Below are positions 1 to 7,183 of a stretch of 28,223 nucleotides of DNA, in pieces. The position numbers were made by a program, and so were the translations under genes. The stretch spans positions 1 to 28,223 of the forward strand of contig CAKUEU010000019.1 of the NCBI GenBank assembly GCA_934646865.1, in the 5' to 3' direction. Under the pieces are notes generated by a model. It did no database searches, was not told where the DNA came from, and saw only the letters and a program-made list of their open reading frames with translations. The DNA comes from an uncultured Collinsella sp. Lineage in GTDB: Bacteria; Actinomycetota; Coriobacteriia; Coriobacteriales; Coriobacteriaceae. Within the stretch, counting starts at the first letter, position 1. Each line of letters opens with the position of its first letter.

Positions 1-31
1 TAATCACCCGCAGCGCTAGCCATCAAACGGC

Positions 32-70
32 AAAGTCCCCGTCGAGCACACGCCCGGCGGGGACTTTTTC
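32..70 (+). terminator. Rho-independent terminator
   Basis: A perfect 10-bp stem (AAAGTCCCCG at 32-41 with its complement at 58-67) is followed by a run of T on the + strand. It probably ends a + strand gene lying left of the window. The window opens with TAA, which could be that gene's stop codon, but no coding sequence is visible to test this. Confidence 0.8.
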
Positions 71-83
71 TATGCCGGCAGCC

Positions 84-117
84 CACCACCACGAAGGGGA
101 CAGGCACCTTTGTGGTG
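84..117 (+). repeat. GGGGACAG-core hairpin repeat, copy 1
   Basis: Arms CCACCAC and GTGGTGG enclose the core GGGGACAGGCACC. One arm base differs (GAA opposite TTT) from the better copies at 2451-2483 and 5815-5855. It lies just after the terminator at 32-70, in a non-coding gap. Confidence 0.75.
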
Positions 118-142
118 GTTTTGGACTTGGCCGGCTGGTTTG

Positions 143-358
143 TCTCGATCTGTAACAGGTAGGCCCCGTTGAGCCCCGTAGTTGTTACAGATTGAGACAT
201 TGTGCGAGCGTCCGCCCGTTCATCTCAATCTGTAACAGTAAGAGGCCAAATCCACCGCTACGTGTTACAGATCGAGACATTAGGTTGGCAGTCAGACGGT
301 TCATCTCAATCTGTAACATCTTGGGCCGTTTTGGGTGGCTAGGTGTTACAGATTGAGA
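143..358. repeat. Array of six alternating 15-bp motifs, 40-bp period
   Basis: The motif TCTCAATCTGTAACA or its reverse complement starts at 143, 183, 223, 263, 304 and 344. Orientation alternates strictly (+,-,+,-,+,-) and the steps are 40, 40, 40, 41 and 40 bp. Copies 1 and 4 carry one A-to-G variant. The five spacers are 25 or 26 bp and largely unrelated, though the two spacers between divergent copies share ends (CATT...GTTCA). The array can also be read as three tandem inverted-repeat pairs with an 80-81-bp period. It lies between a + strand terminator and the 3' end of a - strand gene, so it is not in promoter position. Function unknown. Confidence 0.85.
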
Positions 359-395
359 TTTTGCTGACGCCGAGAACGAGGGCAGCCACCAAAAC

Positions 396-2423
396 CTAGC
401 ACTTGCGGCGCTTGATCGCGGCAACACCGGCTGCGGCAACGGTTGCGCCGGCGATACCTAGGGCAGTGACCGTCATCGCAGTGTTATCGCCCGTGGCAAC
501 CAGGGCAGCGTCGGACTTCTTTGCCGATGCGGTCTTCTCAACCGTCTTGGTCGTGACGGTCGTTTTGGTCGGCGTCGCAGCGGGCTTGGTCTCGGGCTTA
601 GCCTCCGGTTTCGTCTCAGGCTTCACCTCGGGCTGCGGCGTCGGCTTGGGATCCGGCGTGGGCTGCGGATCGGGAATCGGCGTAGCCTCGGGCGTAAAGG
701 TCAAATCCGTGTCCAGCCACAGGGTATAGATCCAGCCGCTCTCGGGATCGACTTCACTCACCTCACTCGCCTGATAACCGCACTCCACGCCATTGACCAT
801 CAGCTTGGTGTCGGGCGTAAAGTAGAAGCCACGCGCCGGCTTAAAGTACAGACCGTAACGATAGGTCACACCAGACTTAAACGTATCGATGTGGTTGGCG
901 ATGTTCTGATCCCAGAACTCGACGGAGTTCACCTCGCTGCCGTCGCTGCCCGTCCAGAATTCACACTGCAGGATAGAGTCCGAGCCAGCCGGGGTACCCG
1001 CCGTAAAGACCGGCTTATCGCCCGCCTTAAAGGCGGTTGTGGCGCCGTTGATCTCTATAACGTCGATGGCACGCCATTCGTCGATTGGCTGCTCACACAG
1101 CATATTGGCCGCATTGGGCGCAAAGACGCCGTTGATAGTCTTAACGGTATGGCTCGCCCATTGGCCGTTAACGTTCACGTTGTAATCCTCGGCGAGGGTA
1201 TTGTCGCCCTTGAGCCTCAGCTCGACGGAATACATGTAGAACTTGCCCTCTTCGAAGTGGTCAATCTTCTTCATGCCCGGCGTGTACTTAGCGGGATCGG
1301 AATACCAGAAGGCGACGGGCGTAAGCTCCCTGGGGTCGCTGCCGTCCATTTCCTCCCAACACTCGTAAGCAATCTCGTATTTATCGGCATCGGCGGCAGG
1401 AATCGTCGCGGTCGCACGCGGCGCCTCATCGGGCGCATAGTCGGTCTTCACGTCGTTGACGTTCAGGCTCTCGAGGGCTTGGCTTTCTGACGCTACGAGC
1501 GTTATGGCACTGTCAATGTTGTAGCGAATATAGTAGTCATCCCTGGTTTCGTTGATGATGACCGAACCGCCCGGTCTGTAGGCGTTGAAGATGTCATCAG
1601 GGTCGCCCACGATGATATTGTCGCCCTCATAGTCGGTTCCGGTATACGTCAGTACCGCGCCAATATAAAGAGCCTCATTGCGCGTGAGTCGATACGAGCC
1701 GCCTGCCGCGCCACCCGTAAAGGTCAGCGTCAGCCTCATGTGATCGCCAACAGGCTCAAAGCGAGCCGTCACATCGGACATAGATGCGTCCTGGACTTCA
1801 GCCAGGGTGCCCGAAGCAGCATCGGCCCGGTAGTACTTGGTTTCGAAAAGTTCGCAGAGCGGCTTATCCGGCATACCGCCCTCGACATCGGGGAAATTAT
1901 AGGTATACGACTGGCCCTTTTCGAGTGTGACATTACTCGGAAGCACGCAGTCCGTGTAGTGATTGACCACGGTCGTGTTGACCTTAACGCCGCCTCCGTC
2001 CGTCACGTCGGTCACGCCGCAGGGCATGATGGCATCGCTTGCCGGCGTGGCGGCGGTGCCGCTGAGAGTATTTTGTTCAGCGGATGCTGCATCGTTAGAT
2101 TCATCGGCGGCGTCAGCCGGAGTCGTCTGCTGAGGCTCGGCGACGGTCTGTGCCTCCGGAGCAGCATCGACTGCTGATGCGGGCGTCGCAGCCGCATCCT
2201 CCGCAACCGCTGGTGCTGCCGGAGCCGCTGCGACCTCACCCGTCGCCACGCCGGAGTCCGCGCACTCGGTCGCAAGCGCCACGCTCGGCAGTAGCAGCTG
2301 ACCAACCATAAGCGCGCACGCACCGGCGCAAGCGATTTTGGCGCCCACGCAGCGCCAAGTACCGTGAACCAGCGAACAGGTGCGCTCGCGCTGGGTTTCC
2401 TTATCAAAGTGGCTTCCGTTCAT
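396..2423 (-). CDS. LPxTG-like cell-wall-anchored surface protein, repeat type
   Basis: This 675-residue protein is exported and probably sortase-anchored. The ATG at 2423 is chosen because AAGGAGG sits 7 bases upstream; a longer in-frame extension runs into a hairpin repeat. Residues 1-51 form a long leader ending ALA, nearly identical to that of the protein at 2629-4191. An Ala-rich, low-complexity stretch follows. Two related segments in the second half each end in a 'VNG' strand after an F-x-x-G-x-x-Y motif, suggesting tandem Ig-like modules. A Pro/Lys/Thr-rich stalk (PxPxP, then KPETKPEAKPE) leads to LVATG at 641-645, a hydrophobic helix and a KRRKC tail. LVATG is not canonical LPxTG, but the tripartite sorting-signal layout is clear. 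Ligand or adhesion role unknown. The paralogous leader upstream and the sortase at 19933-20931 are the relevant context. Confidence 0.85.
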   Translation of the reverse strand: MNGSHFDKETQRERTCSLVHGTWRCVGAKIACAGACALMVGQLLLPSVALATECADSGVATGEVAAAPAAPAVAEDAAATPASAVDAAPEAQTVAEPQQTTPADAADESNDAASAEQNTLSGTAATPASDAIMPCGVTDVTDGGGVKVNTTVVNHYTDCVLPSNVTLEKGQSYTYNFPDVEGGMPDKPLCELFETKYYRADAASGTLAEVQDASMSDVTARFEPVGDHMRLTLTFTGGAAGGSYRLTRNEALYIGAVLTYTGTDYEGDNIIVGDPDDIFNAYRPGGSVIINETRDDYYIRYNIDSAITLVASESQALESLNVNDVKTDYAPDEAPRATATIPAADADKYEIAYECWEEMDGSDPRELTPVAFWYSDPAKYTPGMKKIDHFEEGKFYMYSVELRLKGDNTLAEDYNVNVNGQWASHTVKTINGVFAPNAANMLCEQPIDEWRAIDVIEINGATTAFKAGDKPVFTAGTPAGSDSILQCEFWTGSDGSEVNSVEFWDQNIANHIDTFKSGVTYRYGLYFKPARGFYFTPDTKLMVNGVECGYQASEVSEVDPESGWIYTLWLDTDLTFTPEATPIPDPQPTPDPKPTPQPEVKPETKPEAKPETKPAATPTKTTVTTKTVEKTASAKKSDAALVATGDNTAMTVTALGIAGATVAAAGVAAIKRRKC

Positions 2424-2450
2424 AACGGCCTCCTTGGTCGAAAGGCTATA

Positions 2451-2483
2451 CCACCACAAAGGTGCCTGTCCCCTTTGTGGTGG
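2451..2483 (-). repeat. GGGGACAG-core hairpin repeat, copy 2
   Basis: Read on the - strand, arms CCACCACAAA and TTTGTGGTGG are perfect and enclose GGGGACAGGCACC. It lies about 28 bases before the start of the surface-protein gene at 2423, within its probable leader, so it may fold in that mRNA. Confidence 0.85.
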
Positions 2484-2519
2484 TCCTGTACAACCAAGAT
2501 GCGCCAAACGGCTCTGTAC

Positions 2520-2547
2520 GCCTAGGTTCGTAGATGCGAACCCAGGC
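2520..2547. repeat. Small inverted repeat between the surface genes
   Basis: GCCTAGGTTCG (2520-2530) pairs with CGAACCCAGGC (2537-2547) with one mismatch and a 6-base loop. No T-run follows on either strand, so it is not a classical terminator. Confidence 0.6.
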
Positions 2548-2569
2548 TTCTACCTGCGGAAATACAAAG

Positions 2570-2605
2570 AGCCGCCGCGAGGGCATTTGTGCCCACGCGG
2601 CGGCT
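2570..2605 (-). terminator. GC-rich terminator-like hairpin after the beta-helix surface gene
   Basis: The stem AGCCGCCGCG (2570-2579) pairs with CGCGGCGGCT (2596-2605), and an inner GGGC/GCCC extends it. On the - strand it follows the stop codon at 2629 by about 24 bases and runs into a T-rich stretch with interruptions. It probably ends transcription of the gene at 2629-4191. Confidence 0.7.
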
Positions 2606-2628
2606 GAAAATGGCTATAAAAGCTTAGG

Positions 2629-4191
2629 CTAGCGGTCGCGGCGCTTGGACGCGACGAAGCCGGCGCCGATGACGGACGCACCGGCGATGCCGAGGGCGGC
2701 GGCCGCCGTCGCGGCGTTGTCGCCTGTGGCGGCCAGAGTGCCCACGGACTTCTGGGCAGCGGTGGCCTTCGCGGCCGGCTTGGTAGCAGCGGCCGCGGAG
2801 CTCGCCTGGGTCGGCGTTGCGGACGGCGTGCCCGTCTCACTTCCGCTGCCCGGCTGCGGCGCGGGGCCCGGGGTAGGCTCAGGCTGCGGCGTGGGTTCGG
2901 GCTCGACCGCATCTCCGGAGCTGATTACCACGCTGCGGGCAACCTCGTCGGAGGTCCTAACATCCTGGATAGTGGACGACCCGGCAACACCGATGACGAG
3001 CCCGTTTCCCGCAGTTTCTCGCACGGCGCCGCCGACGGGAGTCGTAATTACCGATCCGCCATCAATTGTGAGACAAGGGGCTGCATCACCTTGATTGACA
3101 GCGTAGATTGCCGCTGCATTACCCGACACCTCAACATTTGAATTAATGATGTCAATTCGAGGGATGGCGGACTGGGAGCCGGATTGGGAATATATTCCGT
3201 AGCCATGTTTACGACTGTGGCCAGTTCCGTCACCGCATCGAACTGTAAGGCTCGAATTCTCGACGAGCACCCGCGACACGCCGTCCTGCGCGCGCATCCA
3301 AACACCATCCAAAACCTCGACACTATCACTCGCCACGAGCGTAACATCCGCCCCGTTGGTAATACTCAAATATGTATCCTTACCCCCGGACGAATACAGG
3401 GCGACCGACAACATGTTTGCATTGCGCGCCGCCGCATCTAATTTTGCGTTATCCACCGCGATGCAGCCTCCATGCTCGGAGGAGATGTTTTCGGTATAGA
3501 CTGCAACGGCACCGAACCCCCCATTCGCCTCCGCCTCGACGTGGACGTCGGCGCCCTCGTTAATGGTTATGTTGCCTGCCCGCGTATGAATGCCGATGGT
3601 ATGAGGCACTTTGTTCGTTGCCGTCACGTTAACGTTGGCACCGCGGATGTCCACGTCGCCGCCGGTCTTGCCGTCCCCCGAAACCGCTATCGTATCGGTC
3701 CCGGCCGTCGCGTTGAGAGTCACGTCGCCCGAGATGGCGAGGCTACCGCACTCGACCTTAACAGCGCTCCTGCTCTTCTGTGGTTCGGCCGTCGCGTTGA
3801 GGGTTCCCTCCCCCGTGATGGCAAGGTTGCCGTCCTTGACCTCGATAGCGCTCTGCAAGGAATCGGCCGTTACGGTGTTGGTGCCCGTCACGCCGATATT
3901 GAGGTTGCCCTGAGCGCTGATACCGGCGCCGTTGTAGCCGTTGAGCTTCATGTCGTCGGCGCCGTCCCAGGACCACGTTCCGGCCTCGTCGCCGGCACCC
4001 TTGTTGTACTGCGTGCCGCCAACGTTGACCCATTTAGCGGCGAGCGCCACGCTGGGTAGTAGCAGCTGACCGGCCATGAGCACGCAGGCCCCCGCGCAGG
4101 CGAGCTTGGCGCCCACGCGACGCCACGTTCCGTGGGAGAGCGAGCATGCGCGGCCGCGGTTGATTGAGTTGTCATGGATTTGCTTTCGCAT
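2629..4191 (-). CDS. Cell-wall-anchored beta-helix surface protein
   Basis: A 520-residue exported protein; AAGGAGG lies 5 bases before the ATG at 4191. Residues 1-51 are a leader ending PSVALA, matching the protein at 396-2423 at the same positions. The mature part opens with a TWSWDG...LNGYNG segment, followed by many repeats of the form G-x-L-x-I-x-G-x-x-x-L-x-A-T (for example GNLAITGEGTLNAT, GSLAISGDVTLNAT). These are typical of right-handed parallel beta-helices in the carbohydrate-binding (Cthe_2159-like) and adhesin-like surface proteins of gut actinobacteria. A Pro-rich and then Ala/Thr-rich linker precedes LAATG at 485-489, a hydrophobic segment and a KRRDR tail, so wall anchoring is likely. 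Carbohydrate binding is inferred only from repeat type; no catalytic residues are recognised. It diverges from the LuxR regulator to its right. Confidence 0.85.
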   Translation of the reverse strand: MRKQIHDNSINRGRACSLSHGTWRRVGAKLACAGACVLMAGQLLLPSVALAAKWVNVGGTQYNKGAGDEAGTWSWDGADDMKLNGYNGAGISAQGNLNIGVTGTNTVTADSLQSAIEVKDGNLAITGEGTLNATAEPQKSRSAVKVECGSLAISGDVTLNATAGTDTIAVSGDGKTGGDVDIRGANVNVTATNKVPHTIGIHTRAGNITINEGADVHVEAEANGGFGAVAVYTENISSEHGGCIAVDNAKLDAAARNANMLSVALYSSGGKDTYLSITNGADVTLVASDSVEVLDGVWMRAQDGVSRVLVENSSLTVRCGDGTGHSRKHGYGIYSQSGSQSAIPRIDIINSNVEVSGNAAAIYAVNQGDAAPCLTIDGGSVITTPVGGAVRETAGNGLVIGVAGSSTIQDVRTSDEVARSVVISSGDAVEPEPTPQPEPTPGPAPQPGSGSETGTPSATPTQASSAAAATKPAAKATAAQKSVGTLAATGDNAATAAAALGIAGASVIGAGFVASKRRDR

Positions 4192-4362
4192 ATGAGCCTC
4201 CTTGTCGTAAGGGGAGCTTCTGTGATTCCATGTTACGGGAAGACATCCGAATCCCGGGGCACAAATTCACATGCGGCATATCTGTCAGCGCAAAAGGCAG
4301 TGGGCACGCGATTGCCAAGCGCGCCCGTCTTTCGAAAGGCCCACCCCCCTACCGTCCTGGTC

Positions 4363-4381
4363 TAAAATCGGGGACACGATT
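4363..4381 (+). promoter_or_regulatory. Possible -10 element and mini-hairpin upstream of the LuxR gene
   Basis: TAAAAT at 4363-4368 could be a -10 box for the + strand regulator; no good -35 is seen. It overlaps AATCG-GGGACA-CGATT (4366-4381), a tiny hairpin whose loop resembles the GGGGACAG repeat core. The rest of 4192-4406 shows nothing I can name. Confidence 0.3.
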
Positions 4382-4406
4382 ATTTCGTCCATCCAAAGGA
4401 CCATCC

Positions 4407-5810
4407 TTGAACCTGAGCAAGCAAAAAACCAACGCACTTCTGGCACTCGCGCTCTTTACCTTCGTCTTTCTTGCCGCCGAGTTTCGCTTCGATATCAATA
4501 TCGGGCTGCTCGCCGGTGCCGAACGCGTTGTAATCGCGCAAGGCTTTATCCTGGGCGCCAGCGTCATCGGCTTTATCGGTTACGCTCCGCTGCTGGCCCT
4601 CGCCCAGCGCAAAGGCCAGCCCAAGGCAATCACCACCGCCGCTGTCCCTATCGCCATTATGGGCTTGGCCCAGATTCAATTTCCCACAGGCCCGTTTGCA
4701 CTCGAGATTCTGGGCTGCATAGCATTCCTTGGGCTCGGTCTGCTGGGCGCCGCGGCACATCACGCCTTTGCGCTGGCGTTCCAAGACGACCCCAAACTCG
4801 CCACCGGAGCGGGAGCAGCCTATGCCGCAGGCATCCTAATGCAGTTCGCAATCAACCTGCTCGACTGCGACGGTATCGTCGAGTTCATCGTTCTTGGCGC
4901 GGCAACGATCGCCATCTCCGCCCTCTGCGGCGTTCCTCAAGACGCAGATACGGCCGCGAGCCCTGCCGCCAACCTCTTTATCGAGCCCTCGCACGCGCTT
5001 GCCAAACAGGCGTGCTGGAGTATCGCGCTCGTCATGATCTTGGCCTGCCTGTTCTCGACGCTCGATAACGTGGTCACGTTCTCCAACGCCCATGGAACCA
5101 TCGCCGTGCAGACCTGGCCGCGCCTCTTTTTGGCTGCGAGCGGTCTTATCGCCGGCCTTGTCTTTGACCTTGCCGAGCGCCGCTACATGGGTCTGGTCAT
5201 GCTTGGCGTCACGGTACTCTCCACCATTTCAATCTTGGCTGTAGAAGCCGGAGCCGACCCCAACCTGGGGCTTATCGTCTTCTACCTGAGCTCGGGCTTT
5301 TTCGTCACGTTCTTTACTGCCACGTTTACGCAGCTGGCACCGCGCATGCACGCACCGGCACTCTGGGCCGGCATGGGCCGCGCCGCCAACAACGTTTGCG
5401 CGTTCACCACGTCGGGCATCTCGCTGGCGCTGGTTACCTCGGGCAATGTCGCCCTTATCATGATCGATGCAGTTGTGCTGCTCGTGGCGGCCAGCGTAGC
5501 GTTCGTAGCCGCCGGCCTATTCCGCCTGCCCCAAACCGAGCAGGAGCGCGAACATCAACAGCTTGCCGAGGAAGCACTCGCCGCACCCTCCATCGAGGAA
5601 CAGCGTCAGGTCTTCATCGCCAATCACGCTCTCACCCCGCGCGAAGTCGACGTGCTGGTTGCCGTGACCCAAGACGAGCGTCCGCTCAAACAGATCGCCG
5701 AGGAACTCGGCATCTCGATGCGCATGGTGCAGCGCCACCTGAGCTCCATCTACCAAAAGACCGACACGCAAACGCGCGCCGGCCTCACCAAGGCCTTCCC
5801 CTCGCTCTAA
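4407..5810 (+). CDS. LuxR-family regulator with multi-pass membrane N-terminus
   Basis: The first ~385 residues are almost continuous hydrophobic helices (about 12 predicted by eye, starting LLALALFTFVFLAAEF), with no periplasmic domain. The last 59 residues (409-467) are a LuxR/GerE helix-turn-helix: LTPREVDVL, then LKQIAEELGIS and the recognition helix MRMVQRHLSSIYQKT. This membrane-sensor plus HTH architecture is abundant in Coriobacteriia, where most members have no known signal. I choose a TTG start at 4407 because AAAGGA lies 6 bases upstream and the next residues (NLSKQKT) lead straight into helix 1; longer frames add a non-hydrophobic, low-quality extension. The 467-residue length fits the family. 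It is divergent from the beta-helix surface gene, so control of that gene is plausible but unproven. It converges on the cytidylate-kinase-like gene. Confidence 0.85.
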   Translation: MNLSKQKTNALLALALFTFVFLAAEFRFDINIGLLAGAERVVIAQGFILGASVIGFIGYAPLLALAQRKGQPKAITTAAVPIAIMGLAQIQFPTGPFALEILGCIAFLGLGLLGAAAHHAFALAFQDDPKLATGAGAAYAAGILMQFAINLLDCDGIVEFIVLGAATIAISALCGVPQDADTAASPAANLFIEPSHALAKQACWSIALVMILACLFSTLDNVVTFSNAHGTIAVQTWPRLFLAASGLIAGLVFDLAERRYMGLVMLGVTVLSTISILAVEAGADPNLGLIVFYLSSGFFVTFFTATFTQLAPRMHAPALWAGMGRAANNVCAFTTSGISLALVTSGNVALIMIDAVVLLVAASVAFVAAGLFRLPQTEQEREHQQLAEEALAAPSIEEQRQVFIANHALTPREVDVLVAVTQDERPLKQIAEELGISMRMVQRHLSSIYQKTDTQTRAGLTKAFPSL

Positions 5811-5814
5811 AACA

Positions 5815-5855
5815 AAAACCACCACAAAGGGGCCAGGCACCTTTGTGGTGGTTTT
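5815..5855. terminator. GGGGACAG-family hairpin (copy 3), probable bidirectional terminator
   Basis: Perfect 15-bp arms (AAAACCACCACAAAG at 5815-5829 and its complement at 5841-5855) enclose an 11-base loop; the core here reads GGGGCCAGGCACC. T-runs lie on both sides. It sits 4 bases after the LuxR stop codon and 5 bases before the converging kinase gene ends, so it probably terminates both. Confidence 0.8.
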
Positions 5856-5860
5856 GGAGT

Positions 5861-6484
5861 CTAGCCTTCGAGCTGAGCTACTTTGTAGCGGTAGGCTGCG
5901 GCGATGACGTCCTTGCAGCCCTCGCGGCCCAGCTTGGCACGGTTGACGACGATGTCCTTGCCGCTCGTCATCTTCCACTTGCCGGCGCTGTAGCGCTTGT
6001 AGAACGCCTCACGCGCCTTCTGCTGCTGCTTGACCAGCTTGGCGCCCTTCTTTTTGTTGAGGCCACGCTTCTTGCGAACGATCTCGACGCGGTCCTCAAA
6101 GGGGGCGGTCACCAGCACGGCAATGTGGTTGGGGTTATTGCGCAGCAGGTAATCGGACAGGCGACCCTCGATAATGCAGCTCTCGGTCTCGCCCAGGTCC
6201 AAAATCACCTGGCTCATCTTTTGGAACAGCTTGTCCGAGTACGAACGGGCATCGTAACGGTCGGGCAGAAACGCCATGTTCTCCACGGCCAGGCGCTCGT
6301 CGTAGGCCGCCATCTTATCGAGCGATTCGCCCGCGCGCAGCGACGCGCGCACCAGCAGCTCGTTGTCGTACAGCGGAATCCCCAGCTCATTGGCGAGGAT
6401 ACGGCCAATCTCGTGGCCCTCGGCACCAAAGTCACGCGCGATGGTAATGACCACGGGGTTCTTCTTGTTCACCAGATCGCTCAT
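5861..6484 (-). CDS. Cytidylate kinase-like family protein
   Basis: A 207-residue protein of the cytidylate-kinase-like family (PF13189 type). The N-terminus VVITIARDFGAEGHEIGR matches that family's atypical phosphate-binding loop (I-S/A-R-x-F-G-x-x-G-x-x-I-G-R), in which the classical GxxGxGKS is missing. It continues with LGIPLYDNELL, an IIEGRLSDYLL strand that replaces Walker B, and a Lys/Arg-rich lid (RKKRGLNKKKGAK). Substrate unknown; canonical Cmk phosphorylates CMP, but these relatives are uncharacterised. The ATG at 6484 is preceded by AAAGGA at 6 bases; an upstream in-frame extension would run through a hairpin repeat. It is last in the amino acid importer cluster, separated from the permease by that hairpin, and may be transcribed with it or alone. 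Confidence 0.8.
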   Translation of the reverse strand: MSDLVNKKNPVVITIARDFGAEGHEIGRILANELGIPLYDNELLVRASLRAGESLDKMAAYDERLAVENMAFLPDRYDARSYSDKLFQKMSQVILDLGETESCIIEGRLSDYLLRNNPNHIAVLVTAPFEDRVEIVRKKRGLNKKKGAKLVKQQQKAREAFYKRYSAGKWKMTSGKDIVVNRAKLGREGCKDVIAAAYRYKVAQLEG

Positions 6485-6500
6485 CGCGATTCCTTTCTCT

Positions 6501-6531
6501 ATGTGACAAAGGGACTGTCCCTTTGTCACAT
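6501..6531. repeat. Palindromic hairpin repeat with GGGACAGTCCC centre
   Basis: Perfect 14-bp arms (ATGTGACAAAGGGA and its complement) with a 3-base loop. On the - strand the centre reads GGGACAGTCCC, a symmetrical relative of the GGGGACAG repeat core. It occupies almost the whole gap between permease and kinase gene; with no T-run it is more likely an RNA-processing or stability hairpin than a strong terminator. Confidence 0.8.
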
Positions 6532-6532
6532 T

Positions 6533-7180
6533 CTACGCTGCCACCACTCGCCTCTGATACGCTCTCACCAGCAGCGAGATGCCAAAGTTGAGGATAAAGT
6601 ACATCGCGAAGGTAAAGCCGTACAGGGCAAGCACCTGGGAAAGTTCCGATGTCTGCGCCATAACGACCTTGGTGGAGTACATAAACTCCGCCACATTGAT
6701 GCCCGCAAGATACGAGGAGTCCTTAATCACCGTCGTGCACTGGCTAAAGAGCGCCGGGATGATGGTCTTAAACGTCTGCGGCAGAATGATCATGCGCATC
6801 GTCGCGAAGAAGCCAAAGCCCTGGCTCTGCGCCGCCTCAAACTGGCTCTTGGGAATCGAGTTAAAGCCGCCACGAATGATCTCGGCCATGACCGCCGAGG
6901 TAAAGATCGTAAAGGCCAAAACCGAAATCGCCACGTCGTCGCCCTTGACGGTGAAGTAGATAAACAGGATCCACAGCAGGTTCGGCGTGCAGCGGAACAG
7001 CTCGATATAGGCACTCACCAAAATCGAAAACGGGCGCAGCTTGCCACGGCAGTACTGCTTGATCATCGCGAGCACGGTGCCGAGGATGATGGAGAAGATG
7101 ATGGCAAAGAACGAAATCTCGAGCGTCTTTGCAAAGCCGAGCATGATAAAGCTCAGGTTGTCGGCGTTGAAAATCTGCAT
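6533..7180 (-). CDS. Polar amino acid ABC transporter permease (second)
   Basis: A 215-residue inner-membrane permease of the His/Glu/Gln/Arg/opine family. Hydrophobic segments near residues 10-37, 48-76, 85-105 and 185-205 frame the cytoplasmic EAA loop (EAAQSQGF at 115-122, then RMIILPQTFK), which docks on the ATPase. The motif ELFRCTPNLLWILF corresponds to the family's E-x-F-R-x-T-P. Its ATG lies 3 bases after the stop codon of the upstream permease gene, implying translational coupling; the two should form a heterodimeric channel. Position matches gluD of the corynebacterial glutamate importer, but substrate cannot be settled from sequence. Confidence 0.9.
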   Translation of the reverse strand: MQIFNADNLSFIMLGFAKTLEISFFAIIFSIILGTVLAMIKQYCRGKLRPFSILVSAYIELFRCTPNLLWILFIYFTVKGDDVAISVLAFTIFTSAVMAEIIRGGFNSIPKSQFEAAQSQGFGFFATMRMIILPQTFKTIIPALFSQCTTVIKDSSYLAGINVAEFMYSTKVVMAQTSELSQVLALYGFTFAMYFILNFGISLLVRAYQRRVVAA

Positions 7181-7183
7181 CGC

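Noticed and set aside
143..358. CRISPR array
   Set aside because: Spacing is regular, but the repeats alternate in direction, are only 15 bp, have 25-bp spacers, and no cas genes are present.
4366..4381. Extra member of the GGGGACAG hairpin family
   Set aside because: The core reads GGGGACAC and the stem is only 5 bp; too weak to count without genome-wide comparison.
4164..4406. N-terminal extension of the LuxR regulator
   Set aside because: The extra residues are polar, overlap the divergent surface gene's start and lack a ribosome-binding site; the TTG at 4407 has AAAGGA at good spacing.
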